Shown here: piece after piece, positions 1-9,695 of the stretch
Numbering within the stretch: the first letter of the stretch is position 1
Layout: each line of letters starts with the position of its first letter
Source of the DNA: Microbacterium oleivorans
GTDB lineage: Bacteria; Actinomycetota; Actinomycetes; Actinomycetales; Microbacteriaceae
Length of the DNA: 64,000 bases
Assembly: GCF_023715745.1 (NCBI RefSeq)
Contig: NZ_JAMBOV010000003.1
Coordinates: 522,825 to 586,824 of the forward strand
Direction of reading: 5' to 3'
Notes under the pieces: model-generated
Databases searched by the model: none
What the model saw: the letters and a program-made list of their open reading frames with translations, nothing else
Told to the model about the DNA's origin: nothing
Translations under genes and position numbers: made by a program

Positions 1-478
1 GCACGACGGGGACACCGGCGGCCTGCAGGATGCTCTTGGTGGTGTGCTTGTCCATCCCGATCGCGGACATGAGAAGCCCCGCGCCGACGTACGGGAGGTC
101 GAGGAGCTCGAGGAAGCCCTGCACCGTGCCGTCCTCGCCGAACCGACCGTGGAGGATCGGGAAGACCACATCGATGTCGCCCAGCGACTCCACCGTGCCG
201 TCGGGGTGGCGCACGGACAGTCCCCGCTCCACGGTGGACTCCGGCCAGATGACCCGGGTGCCGTTGTCGACGACCTCGGGGAGGCGGTCGGCGTTCAGTG
301 CGAACTTGTCGGGATCGTCGTCCTCGAGCACGTACGCGCCCTCGCGGGTGATGCCGACCGGGATGACCCGGTAGCGGTCGCGGTCAATCGCGCGAAGGAC
401 GCCGCCCGCTGTGGCGGAACTGATCGAGTGTTCGCTGGAACGCCCGCCGAAGAGCAGAACCACTGCCGCCTGAACCAT
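1..478 (-). CDS. ddl: D-alanine--D-alanine ligase, N-terminal part (runs off window)
   Basis: This is the first 159 residues of a D-Ala-D-Ala ligase, the ATP-grasp enzyme that makes the D-Ala-D-Ala dipeptide for peptidoglycan in the cytoplasm. Reading leftwards from ATG at 478, the protein opens with [15 protein letters not shown], the family N-terminal signature; Glu16 corresponds to the catalytic Glu15 of E. coli DdlB. Later text ([19 protein letters not shown]) is also typical of Ddl. A strong GAGGAGAGG ribosome-binding site precedes the ATG. The gene is last in the visible murA-plsC-gpsA-ddl run and its start lies inside the 3' end of gpsA. The C-terminal ATP-grasp part is outside the window. 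Confidence 0.93.
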   Translation of the reverse strand, partial: MVQAAVVLLFGGRSSEHSISSATAGGVLRAIDRDRYRVIPVGITREGAYVLEDDDPDKFALNADRLPEVVDNGTRVIWPESTVERGLSVRHPDGTVESLGDIDVVFPILHGRFGEDGTVQGFLELLDLPYVGAGLLMSAIGMDKHTTKSILQAAGVPVV

Positions 479-1526
479 TCTGAGTCCTCTCCTCGGTGGG
501 CTCATCGTCATCCGTCGTGAGATGCGGTGCGATGTCGCGCGGATTCATCGCGCCGTCGAGGACCATCTTGACCTGCTCGACGATGGGCATGTGCACGCCG
601 GCCTCGCGGGCCAGCTGAAGGACGGGCGCGACCGAGGCCAGTCCCTCCGCGGTCTGGTCCATCTGCTTCACGACTTCGGTGAAGCTGTAGCCCTGACCCA
701 GGAGCCGTCCTGCTGTGTTGTTGCGGCTCAGCGGGGATTGGCACGTCGCGATCAGGTCGCCGAGCCCCGCCAGACCCTGCAGGGTCTCGGGCTGGGCGCC
801 CTGCGCGACGGCGAAGTCCGTCATCTCGACGAGCCCTCGCGTGATGATCGACGCCTTCGTGTTCTCGCCGTAGCCGACGCCGTCGACGATGCCGATGGCC
901 ACCGCGATGAGGTTCTTCAGCACACCCCCGAACTCCGTGCCGATCACGTCGGTGTTGACGAAGGTCCGGAAATACCGGTTGCGCGAGATGCGGGCGACGG
1001 CCTCGGCCGTCTCCTGGCTCGACGACGAGATGACCGCCGCTGTCGGCTGCTCGCGCGCGATCTCGAGCGCGAGGTTGGGGCCGGATGCCACGGCGATACG
1101 CGCGGGTTCGCAGCCCAGCTCCTGCTCGAGGACCTGGCTCATACGGAGCCCGGACTTCTTCTCGACGCCCTTCATCAGCGAGACGATCGGGACGTCGCTC
1201 CCGTCCACGAGGGGCCGGACGGCCTTCAGATTCTGGCGCAGCGCCTGGCTGGAGATGGCGATGTAGACCTGTGTGGCTCCGTCGAGGGCCTCCGCCAGGT
1301 GGTGCGTCGCGGACAGCCCGCGCGGGAGGTTGATCCCCGGCAGGTACTGCGAGTTGCGCTTGCCTTCGCGGATCTCGTGCGCGAGCTCCGCTCGGCGCGC
1401 CCACATGACGACGTCGGCGCCGCCGTCCGCGAGCACCTTGCCGAAGGTCGTCCCCCAACTGCCGGAGCCGAGGACTGCGACACGGGGAGCCGGGGACTCG
1501 CGACGCGACGCTTCCCTAGGAGTCAA
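384..1526 (-). CDS. gpsA: NAD(P)H-dependent glycerol-3-phosphate dehydrogenase
   Basis: GpsA reduces dihydroxyacetone phosphate to sn-glycerol 3-phosphate, the backbone of phospholipids. The Rossmann motif [10 protein letters not shown] lies near residues 20-29, followed by family blocks [30 protein letters not shown] and [12 protein letters not shown]. No ATG or GTG sits between the plsC stop and the domain, so TTG at 1526 is chosen; it has a GGGAGA element about 9 nt upstream and overlaps plsC by 11 nt. The 380-residue product is longer than typical GpsA (about 340) because it carries a Gly/Ser/Arg-rich tail after the conserved domain. That tail is encoded where the frame overlaps ddl by 95 nt. 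Function is certain; the start codon is a moderate-confidence choice. Confidence 0.92.
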   Translation of the reverse strand: MTPREASRRESPAPRVAVLGSGSWGTTFGKVLADGGADVVMWARRAELAHEIREGKRNSQYLPGINLPRGLSATHHLAEALDGATQVYIAISSQALRQNLKAVRPLVDGSDVPIVSLMKGVEKKSGLRMSQVLEQELGCEPARIAVASGPNLALEIAREQPTAAVISSSSQETAEAVARISRNRYFRTFVNTDVIGTEFGGVLKNLIAVAIGIVDGVGYGENTKASIITRGLVEMTDFAVAQGAQPETLQGLAGLGDLIATCQSPLSRNNTAGRLLGQGYSFTEVVKQMDQTAEGLASVAPVLQLAREAGVHMPIVEQVKMVLDGAMNPRDIAPHLTTDDDEPTEERTQNGSGGSGSALRRAFQRTLDQFRHSGRRPSRD

Positions 1527-2286
1527 GGCGACCCGTCTCCCTCTGCCCGTGCTGAGCCGGATTCCACCGCTGCGCCGGAGGCTCGACGCCGCGCAGCCGT
1601 CCCAGCAGGATCGAGATGTCGCGCATGACGGCATCCGTCGCCGCCGTCAGGGTCGCGGGCGTCGTGTCGGTGTAGGCGGACAGGTCGACGGGAGGGCCCA
1701 GGAGCACCCGCACACGGCGGCGCGGGGGCCACAGGCGCAGTCGCCCGTATCGCGGCAGGATCTCCTGCACGCCCCACGTCGCCACGGGGATCACCGGGAG
1801 CGGCTCGGGGGCGGCCAGGGCGAGGCGGACGGCGCCCGTCTTGCCGCGCATCGGCCACATGTCCGGGTCGCGGGTGAGCGATCCCTCCGGGTACACGATG
1901 ACACCGCGCTGCGCCGCAACGAGCGCGTTCGACTGCGCGAGGGTCTGCTTCGCCGCGGCGGACGTGGATGCCCGCGCGACGGGGACCATGCCGGTCGCCC
2001 GCAGCAGCCAGCCGAGGACGGGCACCCGGAACAGGCTCTCCTTGGCCATGAAGCGCGGCGCGCGTCCCAGCCGCCATGTCGCGACGGCGATGATCACGGG
2101 GTCGAATTCGCTGTAGTGGTTCGGGGCGAGAACGTACGAGCCCTCCCGGGGAAGGTGCTCGCCGCCCTCGATCTCGATCTTCGCGAACCAGCCGGTCGCC
2201 GGCACGACGACCATCGCCGCCGGCCAGAAGACACTCGGTCGGGTCTTCTCCGGGGACGCGCGGCGACGGGGAGCCACCGCCGTCAC
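1516..2286 (-). CDS. plsC: 1-acyl-sn-glycerol-3-phosphate acyltransferase (PlsC family)
   Basis: This membrane-associated acyltransferase family puts the second acyl chain on lysophosphatidic acid to give phosphatidic acid. The catalytic NHxxxxD motif reads NHYSEFD at residues 56-62, and the substrate-binding block reads YPEGSLT near residue 132. The 256-residue length is normal for the family. The gene starts with GTG at 2286, overlapping the murA stop by 4 nt (GTGA), so translation is probably coupled. It lies between murA and gpsA; GpsA makes the glycerol 3-phosphate that feeds this pathway. The acyl acceptor is inferred from the family and the gpsA context. Confidence 0.9.
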   Translation of the reverse strand: MTAVAPRRRASPEKTRPSVFWPAAMVVVPATGWFAKIEIEGGEHLPREGSYVLAPNHYSEFDPVIIAVATWRLGRAPRFMAKESLFRVPVLGWLLRATGMVPVARASTSAAAKQTLAQSNALVAAQRGVIVYPEGSLTRDPDMWPMRGKTGAVRLALAAPEPLPVIPVATWGVQEILPRYGRLRLWPPRRRVRVLLGPPVDLSAYTDTTPATLTAATDAVMRDISILLGRLRGVEPPAQRWNPAQHGQRETGRLDS

Positions 2287-3644
2287 TCCGTGACGTCGAA
2301 GTCGGCGCCGAGATCGGTCAGCTTCTCGAGGAACTTCTCGTAGCCGCGCCGGATGATCCCGATGTTGCGCACCGTCGACTCGCCCTCGGCGGCGAGGGCG
2401 GCGATCACGTAGGAGTAGCCGCCCCGGAGGTCCGGGACGACGACGTCGGCTCCGTGGAGCGGCGTCGGCCCGTTGATGACGGCCGCCTGCTCGAGGGCAC
2501 GCCGCGGCACGCGGCGATCCGAGCTCGCGATGCCGTCGGGGTGCACGACGATGTCCGCGCCCATCTGGACGAGCGCGCGGGTGAAGCCGAGACGGTTCTC
2601 GTACACCGTCTCGTGGACGACGGACTCGCCTTCGGCCTGCGTCAGCGCGACGATGAGGGGCTGCTGCCAGTCGGTCATGAAGCCGGGGTGGACGTCGGTC
2701 TCGACCATGACGGGCTTCAGCGGGCCGCCGCGACGGAAGCGGATGCCGTCCTCGGCGATGTCGAAGTCGCCGCCGACCTTGCGGAAGACGTTGAGGAAGG
2801 TGAGCATCTCCTGCTGCTTGGCGCCGCCGACGAAGATGTCGCCGTCGGTGGCGAGGGCTGCCGCGGCCCAGGATGCGGCCTCGTTACGGTCGAAGATCGC
2901 GCGGTGGTCGTAGCCCCGGAGCGACTCGACACCCTCGATGAAGATCACCCGGTTGGGCTCGTAGGAGATGATCGCGCCCATCTTCTGCAGCACCGCGATC
3001 AGGTCCATGATCTCGGGCTCGATGGCCGCGTTGCGCAGCTCGGTGGTGCCCTTGGCGCGGACTGCGGTCAGGAGCACCTGCTCCGTCGCACCGACGCTCG
3101 GGTAGGGCAGCTCGATGTTGGCGCCGTGCAGGCCTCCGGGAGCGGAGAGGCGGATGCCGCTGGGCAGCTTGTCGACGATGGCTCCGAACGAGCGCAGGGC
3201 GTCGAGGTGGAAGTCGATCGGGCGGTCGCCGATGCGGCATCCGCCCAGGTCCGGGATGAACGCCTGACCGAGCAGGTGCAGGAGCGGACCGCAGAAGAGG
3301 ATCGGGATGCGGGAGGCCCCCGCGTGCGCGTCGATCTCCTCCATGTGGGCCGAGACGGCGCCGCTCGGGTCGAGGCGGAGGACGCCGTCCTCGAGGTCCT
3401 CGACGCGGACGCCGTGGACCTCGAGGAGCGAGCGGACCACGTGGACGTCGCTGATGTCGGGCACGTCCCGCAGGATGCTCGCGGTCTCACCCAGGAGAGC
3501 GGCCACCATCGCCTTCGTGGCGAGGTTCTTCGCCCCCTTCACCTCGACCCGACCGCGCAGCGGACGACCGCCGCGGATCCGGAGCGTCTGACCGGCGCTG
3601 CCGCCGACCGGGAAGGACGCGGAGTCGCTGAGAAGTGTCTTCAT
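2283..3644 (-). CDS. murA: UDP-N-acetylglucosamine 1-carboxyvinyltransferase
   Basis: MurA transfers enolpyruvate from PEP to UDP-GlcNAc, the first committed cytoplasmic step of peptidoglycan synthesis. The product is 453 residues. The GAKN motif (K39, N40) matches K22-N23 of the E. coli enzyme. The reactive-loop block GGCRIGDRPIDFH carries Cys136, equivalent to E. coli Cys115, the residue alkylated by fosfomycin, so the ordinary Cys form is present rather than the Asp form of mycobacteria. ATG at 3644 is chosen because GAGGT lies upstream and the homologous N-terminus begins just after it; a longer upstream reading is low-complexity. It lies 65 nt after leuD and heads the murA-plsC-gpsA-ddl run. 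Confidence 0.94.
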   Translation of the reverse strand: MKTLLSDSASFPVGGSAGQTLRIRGGRPLRGRVEVKGAKNLATKAMVAALLGETASILRDVPDISDVHVVRSLLEVHGVRVEDLEDGVLRLDPSGAVSAHMEEIDAHAGASRIPILFCGPLLHLLGQAFIPDLGGCRIGDRPIDFHLDALRSFGAIVDKLPSGIRLSAPGGLHGANIELPYPSVGATEQVLLTAVRAKGTTELRNAAIEPEIMDLIAVLQKMGAIISYEPNRVIFIEGVESLRGYDHRAIFDRNEAASWAAAALATDGDIFVGGAKQQEMLTFLNVFRKVGGDFDIAEDGIRFRRGGPLKPVMVETDVHPGFMTDWQQPLIVALTQAEGESVVHETVYENRLGFTRALVQMGADIVVHPDGIASSDRRVPRRALEQAAVINGPTPLHGADVVVPDLRGGYSYVIAALAAEGESTVRNIGIIRRGYEKFLEKLTDLGADFDVTE

Positions 3645-3709
3645 GGGTGGGACCTCGTCTGTGGTGGGGAGGAAGCGTGAGCGGCCCCGTTGTGCGGGGC
3701 GCAGGCCGA

Positions 3710-4306
3710 TCAGCGGACGGGGATCGTCCGCGGCCGCCACGCCTCGCGGCGCGCCTCGAACTGCGCGATCTTGTCTTCGTTGCGCAGGGTGAGCCCGATG
3801 TCGTCGAGCCCCTCGAGAAGCCGCCACCTAGTGTAATCGTCGATGTCGAAGGGGGCCTGGACGTCGCCGACCTGCACCGAGCGTGTCTCGAGGTCGACGG
3901 TCACCTCGCGCCCGGGCTCGGCCTCCAGTGCCGCCCAGATCGCCTCGAGGACCTCCTCCGTCACCACTCCCGTGACCAGTCCCTGCTTGCCGGCGTTTCC
4001 GCGGAAGATGTCGGCGAACTTCGTGCTGAGGACGACGCGGAAGCCGTAGTCGCGCAGCGCCCACACGGCGTGCTCACGACTCGACCCGGTGCCGAAGTCG
4101 GGACCCGCGACGAGAACGGAACCCTCGCGGTAGGCGTCCTGGTTGAGGATGAAGGAGGGGTCCTGCCGCCAGTTGGCGAACAGGGCGTCGTCGAAGCCCG
4201 TCTTCGTGACGCGCTTGAGGTAGACGGCCGGAATGATCTGGTCGGTGTCGACGGCGGAACGCTTCAGCGGCACGCCGACGCCGGTGTGGCGGGTGAACTT
4301 CTCCAT
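3710..4306 (-). CDS. leuD: 3-isopropylmalate dehydratase small subunit
   Basis: LeuD is the swivelling small subunit of isopropylmalate isomerase, which converts 2- to 3-isopropylmalate in leucine synthesis together with LeuC. The 198-residue product begins [20 protein letters not shown], shows the phosphate-loop block [17 protein letters not shown] and the aconitase-swivel block [17 protein letters not shown]. Its ATG lies one nucleotide after the leuC stop, so the two subunits are co-translated. In Corynebacterium glutamicum leuCD is controlled by the IclR-type regulator LtbR; no such gene is adjacent here. Confidence 0.97.
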   Translation of the reverse strand: MEKFTRHTGVGVPLKRSAVDTDQIIPAVYLKRVTKTGFDDALFANWRQDPSFILNQDAYREGSVLVAGPDFGTGSSREHAVWALRDYGFRVVLSTKFADIFRGNAGKQGLVTGVVTEEVLEAIWAALEAEPGREVTVDLETRSVQVGDVQAPFDIDDYTRWRLLEGLDDIGLTLRNEDKIAQFEARREAWRPRTIPVR

Positions 4307-4307
4307 G

Positions 4308-5750
4308 TCAGACCTCCGTCAGAGCCAGTGCGTCGAGATCGCTCGGGCTGGCGAGCCGGCCGAGCACGGCGGTCGCGGCGGCGACCTGAGGCGAGACGAG
4401 GTGCGTGCGACCGCCCTTGCCCTGGCGACCCTCGAAGTTGCGGTTGCTGGTCGAGGCGCACCGCTCACCGGGAGCGAGCTGATCGGGATTCATCCCGAGA
4501 CACATCGAGCAGCCGGCGAAGCGCCATTCCGCCCCGAAGTCGGTGAACACCTTGTCGAGCCCCTCCGCCTCGGCTTCCAGGCGGACGCGTGCCGATCCGG
4601 GGACCACCATGACGCGCACCCCCTCCGCTTTGGTGCGTCCGCGCACGATTGAGGCGAACTGCCGCAGATCCTCGATGCGGCTGTTCGTGCAGGAGCCCAT
4701 GAAGACGGCATCCACCGCCACGTCCTTCAGGGCGGTGCCAGGAGCCAGGTCCATGTACTCGAGTGCCCGCTCGGCCGCGGCGCGCTCGTTCGGGTCGCTC
4801 ATCTCGGCGGGGTCGGGGACGACGCCGTTCAGGTTGACCCCCTGACCGGGGTTGGTGCCCCAGGTCACGAAGGGCTCGAGTTCGTCGGCGTCGAGGAAGA
4901 CCTCGGCGTCGTACACGGCACCCTCGTCGGAGGGGAGCGTGCGCCAGTAGGCGACCGCCTCGTCCCAGTCCGCGCCCCGGGGAGCGTGCGGCTTGTCCTT
5001 GACGTAGGCGAAAGTGGTCTCGTCCGGGGCGATCATGCCCGCCCGGGCGCCCGCCTCGATGGACATGTTGCACATCGTCATCCGGCCCTCCATCGAGAGG
5101 GAACGGATGGCGGAGCCGCGGAACTCGAGCACGTAGCCCTGCCCGCCGTTCGCGCCGATCTTCGCGATGATCGCGAGGATGATGTCCTTCGCGCTCACGC
5201 CGGGCTTGAGCGTCCCCTCGACGGTGATGGCCATCGTCTTGAACGGCTTCAGCGGCAGGGTCTGGGTGGCCAGGACGTGCTCGACCTCGCTCGTCCCGAT
5301 GCCGAACGCCATGGCGCCGAACGCACCGTGCGTCGAGGTGTGCGAGTCGCCGCAGACGACCGTGATGCCGGGCATGGTCAGACCGAGCTGCGGGCCGACG
5401 ACGTGGACGATGCCCTGCTCCTTGTCCCCCAGCGAGTGCAGCCGCACACCGAACTCCGCGGCGTTGCGTCGCAGAGTCTCGATCTGCGTACGGCTCGTCA
5501 GGTCGGCGATCGGCTTGTCGATCTCGAGCGTCGGGGTGTTGTGGTCCTCCGTCGCGATCGTGAGGTCGAGGCGGCGCACGGGGCGGCCCTCGGCGCGGAG
5601 GCCGTCGAACGCCTGCGGACTCGTCACCTCATGGACCAGGTGGAGGTCGATGTAGATGAGGTCGGGGCTGCCGTCCTCACCCTTCACGACGAGGTGGTCG
5701 TCCCACACCTTCTCGGCGAGGGTCCGGGGACGGTCGGGAATCGTGCTCAT
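4308..5750 (-). CDS. leuC: 3-isopropylmalate dehydratase large subunit
   Basis: LeuC is the [4Fe-4S] catalytic subunit of isopropylmalate isomerase. The 480-residue length is standard. Cluster ligands are visible in [12 protein letters not shown] and in [12 protein letters not shown] (CxxC), and the aconitase signature around [19 protein letters not shown] is intact. ATG at 5750 has GGAG a few nucleotides upstream. It is transcribed with leuD and probably on into murA. The 226-bp region before it contains a hairpin and a possible leader peptide, and the divergent neighbour is metY. Confidence 0.97.
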   Translation of the reverse strand: MSTIPDRPRTLAEKVWDDHLVVKGEDGSPDLIYIDLHLVHEVTSPQAFDGLRAEGRPVRRLDLTIATEDHNTPTLEIDKPIADLTSRTQIETLRRNAAEFGVRLHSLGDKEQGIVHVVGPQLGLTMPGITVVCGDSHTSTHGAFGAMAFGIGTSEVEHVLATQTLPLKPFKTMAITVEGTLKPGVSAKDIILAIIAKIGANGGQGYVLEFRGSAIRSLSMEGRMTMCNMSIEAGARAGMIAPDETTFAYVKDKPHAPRGADWDEAVAYWRTLPSDEGAVYDAEVFLDADELEPFVTWGTNPGQGVNLNGVVPDPAEMSDPNERAAAERALEYMDLAPGTALKDVAVDAVFMGSCTNSRIEDLRQFASIVRGRTKAEGVRVMVVPGSARVRLEAEAEGLDKVFTDFGAEWRFAGCSMCLGMNPDQLAPGERCASTSNRNFEGRQGKGGRTHLVSPQVAAATAVLGRLASPSDLDALALTEV

Positions 5751-5788
5751 GGTGTCTCCTGATGTCGGATGGCGCCCGCGACAGCCTC

Positions 5789-5864
5789 CGCGACGAGAGA
5801 GGGCTCAGAGCGAGGTCTCGTCGCGGCCGATAAGGAGTCGAGCGGTCCGCACCGCGTCAGACTA
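5789..5864 (-). promoter_or_regulatory. Possible leucine leader peptide and hairpin before leuC
   Basis: Upstream of leuC a 16-codon frame (GTG 5852 to TGA 5805) encodes MRTARLLIGRDETSL, with adjacent Leu codons at 5837-5832. A perfect 10-bp inverted repeat (5816-5825 with 5789-5798, 17-nt loop) overlaps the end of this frame. A ribosome stalled at the Leu codons would cover the hairpin's 5' arm, which fits attenuation. A TAGTCT -10-like hexamer at 5864-5859 would make the leader start leaderless. No good -35 is visible and the peptide has only three Leu codons, so this is tentative. Confidence 0.3.
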
Positions 5865-5976
5865 CCACCGGGTCCGCCGGGGCGAGGCGCGCCCGGCGCG
5901 TAACACCACGTCTCACGGACTCCGCCCGCCGCCCGCGACGTGGCACGCTGTGTGGCCTGAGGGACAGGAGACGACG

Positions 5977-7293
5977 ATGACGGAGCGAACCGCCGAGGGG
6001 TTCACGACGCGACAGGTCCACGTGGGGACGGATGCCGCGGCGGCCACCCCGCGCGCCGTGCCGATCCATCTCACGGCGGGGTTCACCTTCGACTCGTTCG
6101 ACGAGGCCGCCGCTCACTTCGGGGCGGGCGACGGCTTCGGCTACACCCGTACGGGCAACCCGACGGTCGACGCCGTCGAACGCAAGCTCGCGTCGCTGGA
6201 GGGCGGCGCAGAGGCCGTTCTGCTCGCGTCCGGACAGGCGGCGCTCGCGGTGGCGCTGCTCGGACTCGTCACCGCCGGTTCGCACATCGTCAGTTCCACG
6301 CACATCTACGAGGGGACGCGGGGGCTCCTCGTCGACAACCTCGCCCGGCTCGGTGTCGAGACGACCTTCGTCGACGACATCCGCGACCCGGATGCCTGGC
6401 GTCGCGCGATCAGGCCCGAGACCCGTGTGCTGCTCGGCGAATCGATCGCGAACGCCCGCAACGACGTGCTGGACGTCGCCTCCGTCGCCGCGGTCGGCGA
6501 GGAGGTCGGGATCCCCCTCATCGTCGACAACACGTTCGCGACGCCCTACCTGCTCCGTCCTCTCGAGCACGGCGCCGCGATCGTCGTCCACTCCGCGAGC
6601 AAGTTCCTCGCCGGGCAGGGCGCCGTCCTCGGCGGTGTCATCATCGACGACGGGCGATTCGACGCGTCCCGCTCCGGCCACCTCTTCCCGCACCTCGTCG
6701 AGGGCTCCGCGGTCACGCCGAGCGCCTGGGATCGCCATGGCGGACGCGCCCGCATCGCGCACCTGCGAGAGAGCGTCGCACCCCGCTTCGGTCCCACGCC
6801 GTCGCCGCTCACCGCGTTCCTCATCGGCCAGGGCGTCGAGACGCTCAGCCTGCGTGTGCAACGGCAGTCCGAGAACGCGCTCGCCGTCGCCCGGTGGCTC
6901 GCAGAACACCCCGAGGTGGAGTCGGTCGACTACGTCGGTCTGGCGTCGCACCCCACCCACGACCTCGCCCGGTCCTACCTCCGCGGCGGGTACGGCTCGG
7001 TCTTCACCGTGACGCTGCGGGGCGGACTCCCCGCTGCCCGCTCCTTCGTCGAGGAGGTGTCGGTCATCACCCACATGACCCACCTCGGCGACGTACGGTC
7101 CTTGGTCCTGCACCCGGGTACGACCAGCCATGCCCGGCGCTCCCCCGCCGAGCGTGCGACCCTGGGCGTCCACCCCGGCACCCTCCGGTTGTCGATCGGC
7201 ATCGAGGACGTCGACGACCTGCTCGCGGATCTCGCGCGCGGGCTCACGGCCGCGGCATCCGCTCTGACCGCGGACGTGGCGGTGGTCGCATGA
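5977..7293 (+). CDS. metY: O-acetylhomoserine sulfhydrylase / Cys-Met metabolism PLP enzyme
   Basis: This PLP enzyme of the Cys/Met family probably condenses O-acetylhomoserine with sulfide to give homocysteine. The 438-residue product has the early TRQVHVG block, the GFGYTRTGNPTVDAVERKLA pyridoxal-binding block and the Schiff-base lysine in HSASKFLAGQGAVLGG. Its length and the THIYEGTR region favour the MetY branch over cystathionine gamma-synthase. ATG at 5977 is preceded by ACAGGAG. The stop overlaps the start of the next gene by 4 nt, tying it to a flavin monooxygenase and suggesting sulfur scavenging. Substrate choice between MetY and MetZ types is inferred. Confidence 0.9.
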   Translation: MTERTAEGFTTRQVHVGTDAAAATPRAVPIHLTAGFTFDSFDEAAAHFGAGDGFGYTRTGNPTVDAVERKLASLEGGAEAVLLASGQAALAVALLGLVTAGSHIVSSTHIYEGTRGLLVDNLARLGVETTFVDDIRDPDAWRRAIRPETRVLLGESIANARNDVLDVASVAAVGEEVGIPLIVDNTFATPYLLRPLEHGAAIVVHSASKFLAGQGAVLGGVIIDDGRFDASRSGHLFPHLVEGSAVTPSAWDRHGGRARIAHLRESVAPRFGPTPSPLTAFLIGQGVETLSLRVQRQSENALAVARWLAEHPEVESVDYVGLASHPTHDLARSYLRGGYGSVFTVTLRGGLPAARSFVEEVSVITHMTHLGDVRSLVLHPGTTSHARRSPAERATLGVHPGTLRLSIGIEDVDDLLADLARGLTAAASALTADVAVVA

Positions 7294-8600
7294 GCCGACC
7301 GCAGCACTTCGGATGGTTCCTCGCGCGCGGTTTCGGGCCGCACGGGTGGGGCCACCCGTACCTCGATTGGGACTACGACTGGACATCGCCGGCGCTGTAC
7401 CAGGACGCCGTCCGCACGCTCGAGCAGGCCGGATTCGATCTGCTCATCATCGAGGACGCCCCTTCGCTCGGATCCGCCGAGACCATCGATCTGCGCGTGC
7501 GGCAGGCGTTCGGCGGCCCGAAGCTCGATCCCCTCCTGCTGGCGCCGTACCTCTTCGCCGCCACCGAGCGCATCGGCATCGTCCCGACGGTGAACCCCGC
7601 CGCGACCCTGCCCTACACCGCCGCCCGGCAGTTCGCGACGCTGCAGCATCTCAGCGGCCATCGGCTCGGGCTGAACGTCGTCACCGACACCGGCAGCGCA
7701 CGTCACTTCTCCACCGCGGCCCAGCTCGGGCACGACGCGGCGTACGACCGCGCGGAGGAATGGATGACCGCGGTGCGCGATCTCTGGCGCAGCTGGCCCG
7801 AGGGCGCGCTCATCGCCGATGCCGCGGCGGGTCGCTATGCCGACGGGACGAAGCTCCGCCCGACGGTCCACCGCGGCGACTACTTCGCCTTCGATGGTCC
7901 GCTCAATGCGATCCCGTTCACGGACGGCGAACCCGTCATCGTCTCGCCCGGCGGTTCGCCCCGCGGCCTCGGCTTCGCGGGCGCCAACTCGGACGTGCAG
8001 CTCGCACTCGCCCCGATGACGGAGGAGTCCGTCCGCGGCTACCGGCGCCGCATCCACGAGGCCGCGACCGCGGCGGGCCGTCGGCCCGAGGACATCACGA
8101 TCCTCTTCGCGATCCAACCCGTCGTCGTGTCCTCCGCGGAGGAAGCGGACCGGATCGTGGCGGCGTCGCTCGACCCCGACGAGGCGACCCTCCGCTGGAT
8201 CGCCGAGCGCCAGTCCAGCGACCTCGAGACGGACCTCACGGGCCTCGATCTCGACCGACCGCTGGATCGGGGGATCCTCGGCGAGCACGTCTCGCACGGC
8301 AGCATCCGCCGCCTCGTCGGCGATCACGAGGAGGATGCGCCGCTGCGGCGGATCCTCTCCGCGCACGCGAGGAAGGGTCGTCTGCACGACGGCTCCGGCT
8401 GGGTCGGGACCGCCGAGGAACTCGCCGACCGCATCGACGAGTACGGCTCCTGGGGCAACGACGGCGTGCTTCTGTGGGGCGACCTCCATCCCGTCACGGT
8501 GCACCGCACGCTCGACGAGCTCGTCCCGATCCTGCGTCGTCGGGGCATCCTGCGACGGGAGTATGAACCCACCCTCCGGGCGAATCTCCGCCCGTTCTGA
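7290..8600 (+). CDS. LLM-class flavin monooxygenase (NtaA/SnaA/DszA-like)
   Basis: This 436-residue luciferase-like monooxygenase belongs to the NtaA/SnaA/DszA branch: the blocks GFDLLIIEDAPS, LDPLLLAPYLFAATERIGIV, SGHRLGLNVVTD, GDYFAFDGPLN and PVIVSPGGSPRGLGFA are typical. Such enzymes use reduced FMN and O2, supplied by a separate reductase, to oxidise or desulfurise organic substrates. ATG at 7290 overlaps the metY stop (ATGA), so the two are translationally coupled. That context suggests release of sulfur from an organosulfur compound feeding homocysteine synthesis. The substrate is not determinable and no reductase gene lies beside it. Confidence 0.85.
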   Translation: MSRPQHFGWFLARGFGPHGWGHPYLDWDYDWTSPALYQDAVRTLEQAGFDLLIIEDAPSLGSAETIDLRVRQAFGGPKLDPLLLAPYLFAATERIGIVPTVNPAATLPYTAARQFATLQHLSGHRLGLNVVTDTGSARHFSTAAQLGHDAAYDRAEEWMTAVRDLWRSWPEGALIADAAAGRYADGTKLRPTVHRGDYFAFDGPLNAIPFTDGEPVIVSPGGSPRGLGFAGANSDVQLALAPMTEESVRGYRRRIHEAATAAGRRPEDITILFAIQPVVVSSAEEADRIVAASLDPDEATLRWIAERQSSDLETDLTGLDLDRPLDRGILGEHVSHGSIRRLVGDHEEDAPLRRILSAHARKGRLHDGSGWVGTAEELADRIDEYGSWGNDGVLLWGDLHPVTVHRTLDELVPILRRRGILRREYEPTLRANLRPF

Positions 8601-8609
8601 GGCGGCGCG

Positions 8610-9695
8610 TCAGTCCTTCTCGGACGGGCGGGGGTCGACCGTCGAGGGCGTGCCCTGCTCGTCGGCGACATCCTCCGCATGGTGGACCGGGGTGGGCCCC
8701 GTCGCCGGAATCGGCTCCCGCAACCCTTCGCGGCGCGCGGCGATGAGGCTCGCGACGGTCGCGACGACCATCGAGGCGACGATCACCCCGAGCGAGACCC
8801 AGGTGGAGATCTCCGGCGCCCACTCGATGTGCTCGCCGCCGTTGATGAAGGGCAGCTCGTTCTCGTGCATCGCGTGCAGGACGAGCTTCACGCCGATGAA
8901 GGCGAGGATGAAGGCGATGCCGAAGTGCAGGTACTTGAGGCGGTCGAGCAGACCACCCAGGAGGAAGTAGAGCTGACGCAGGCCCATGAGGGCGAAGATG
9001 TTCGCCGTGAAGACGATGAACGCGCTCTGGGTGATGCCGAAGATGGCCGGGATGGAGTCGATCGCGAAGAGCAGGTCGGTCATGCCCAGCGCGGCGAAGA
9101 CGATCACCATGGGGGTGAAGACCTTCTTGCCGTCGATGACGGTGCGCACCTTCGCGCCGTCGTACTCCTCGCTGATCGACATGCGTCGACGCAGCGCCCG
9201 GACGATGAAGCTCTCCTTCTTCTCCTCCTCGTCGTCGTCCTCGCTCGAGAAGGCCTGCTTCCAGGCCGTGTAGATCAAGAAGAGCCCGAAGAGGTAGAAG
9301 ACCCAGCTGAACTGCTCGATGATCGCCGCGCCCAGCAGGATGAAGATGCCGCGCAGGATCAACGCGATGATGATGCCCACCATCAGCACCTTCTGCTGCG
9401 CCGCTCGGGGCACCGAGAACTGACTCATGATGAGGACGAAGACGAACAGGTTGTCGATCGATAGGCTGTACTCCGTGAGCCACCCCGCGACGAACTGGCC
9501 CGCGTACTCGCCGTTCGTGACCCCGAGCATGATGAGCGCGAACACGAGCGCGAGAGCGACGTAGAAGACGACCCAGAGCGTCGATTCCTTCGTCGACGGC
9601 ACGTGAGGCCGCTTGATGATCAGCAGCAGGTCGGCGACGAGGATGAGCGTCAGGACGACCAGCGAGCCGACCTCGAACCAGAGGGGAAGCTCCAT
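8610..9695 (-). CDS. TerC family integral membrane protein
   Basis: TerC proteins are multi-span membrane proteins linked to tellurite resistance and, in several bacteria, to metal export at the secretion machinery. The 361-residue product shows about eight hydrophobic segments and the family blocks EYSLSIDNLFVFVLIMSQF and GMTDLLFAIDSIPAIFGIT, whose Asp residues lie in membrane segments. An acidic loop (SSEDDDEEEKKE) lies mid-protein and the C-terminus is hydrophilic. It starts with ATG at 9695 and its stop is 9 nt from the convergent monooxygenase. Transported ion unknown. Confidence 0.9.
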   Translation of the reverse strand: MELPLWFEVGSLVVLTLILVADLLLIIKRPHVPSTKESTLWVVFYVALALVFALIMLGVTNGEYAGQFVAGWLTEYSLSIDNLFVFVLIMSQFSVPRAAQQKVLMVGIIIALILRGIFILLGAAIIEQFSWVFYLFGLFLIYTAWKQAFSSEDDDEEEKKESFIVRALRRRMSISEEYDGAKVRTVIDGKKVFTPMVIVFAALGMTDLLFAIDSIPAIFGITQSAFIVFTANIFALMGLRQLYFLLGGLLDRLKYLHFGIAFILAFIGVKLVLHAMHENELPFINGGEHIEWAPEISTWVSLGVIVASMVVATVASLIAARREGLREPIPATGPTPVHHAEDVADEQGTPSTVDPRPSEKD

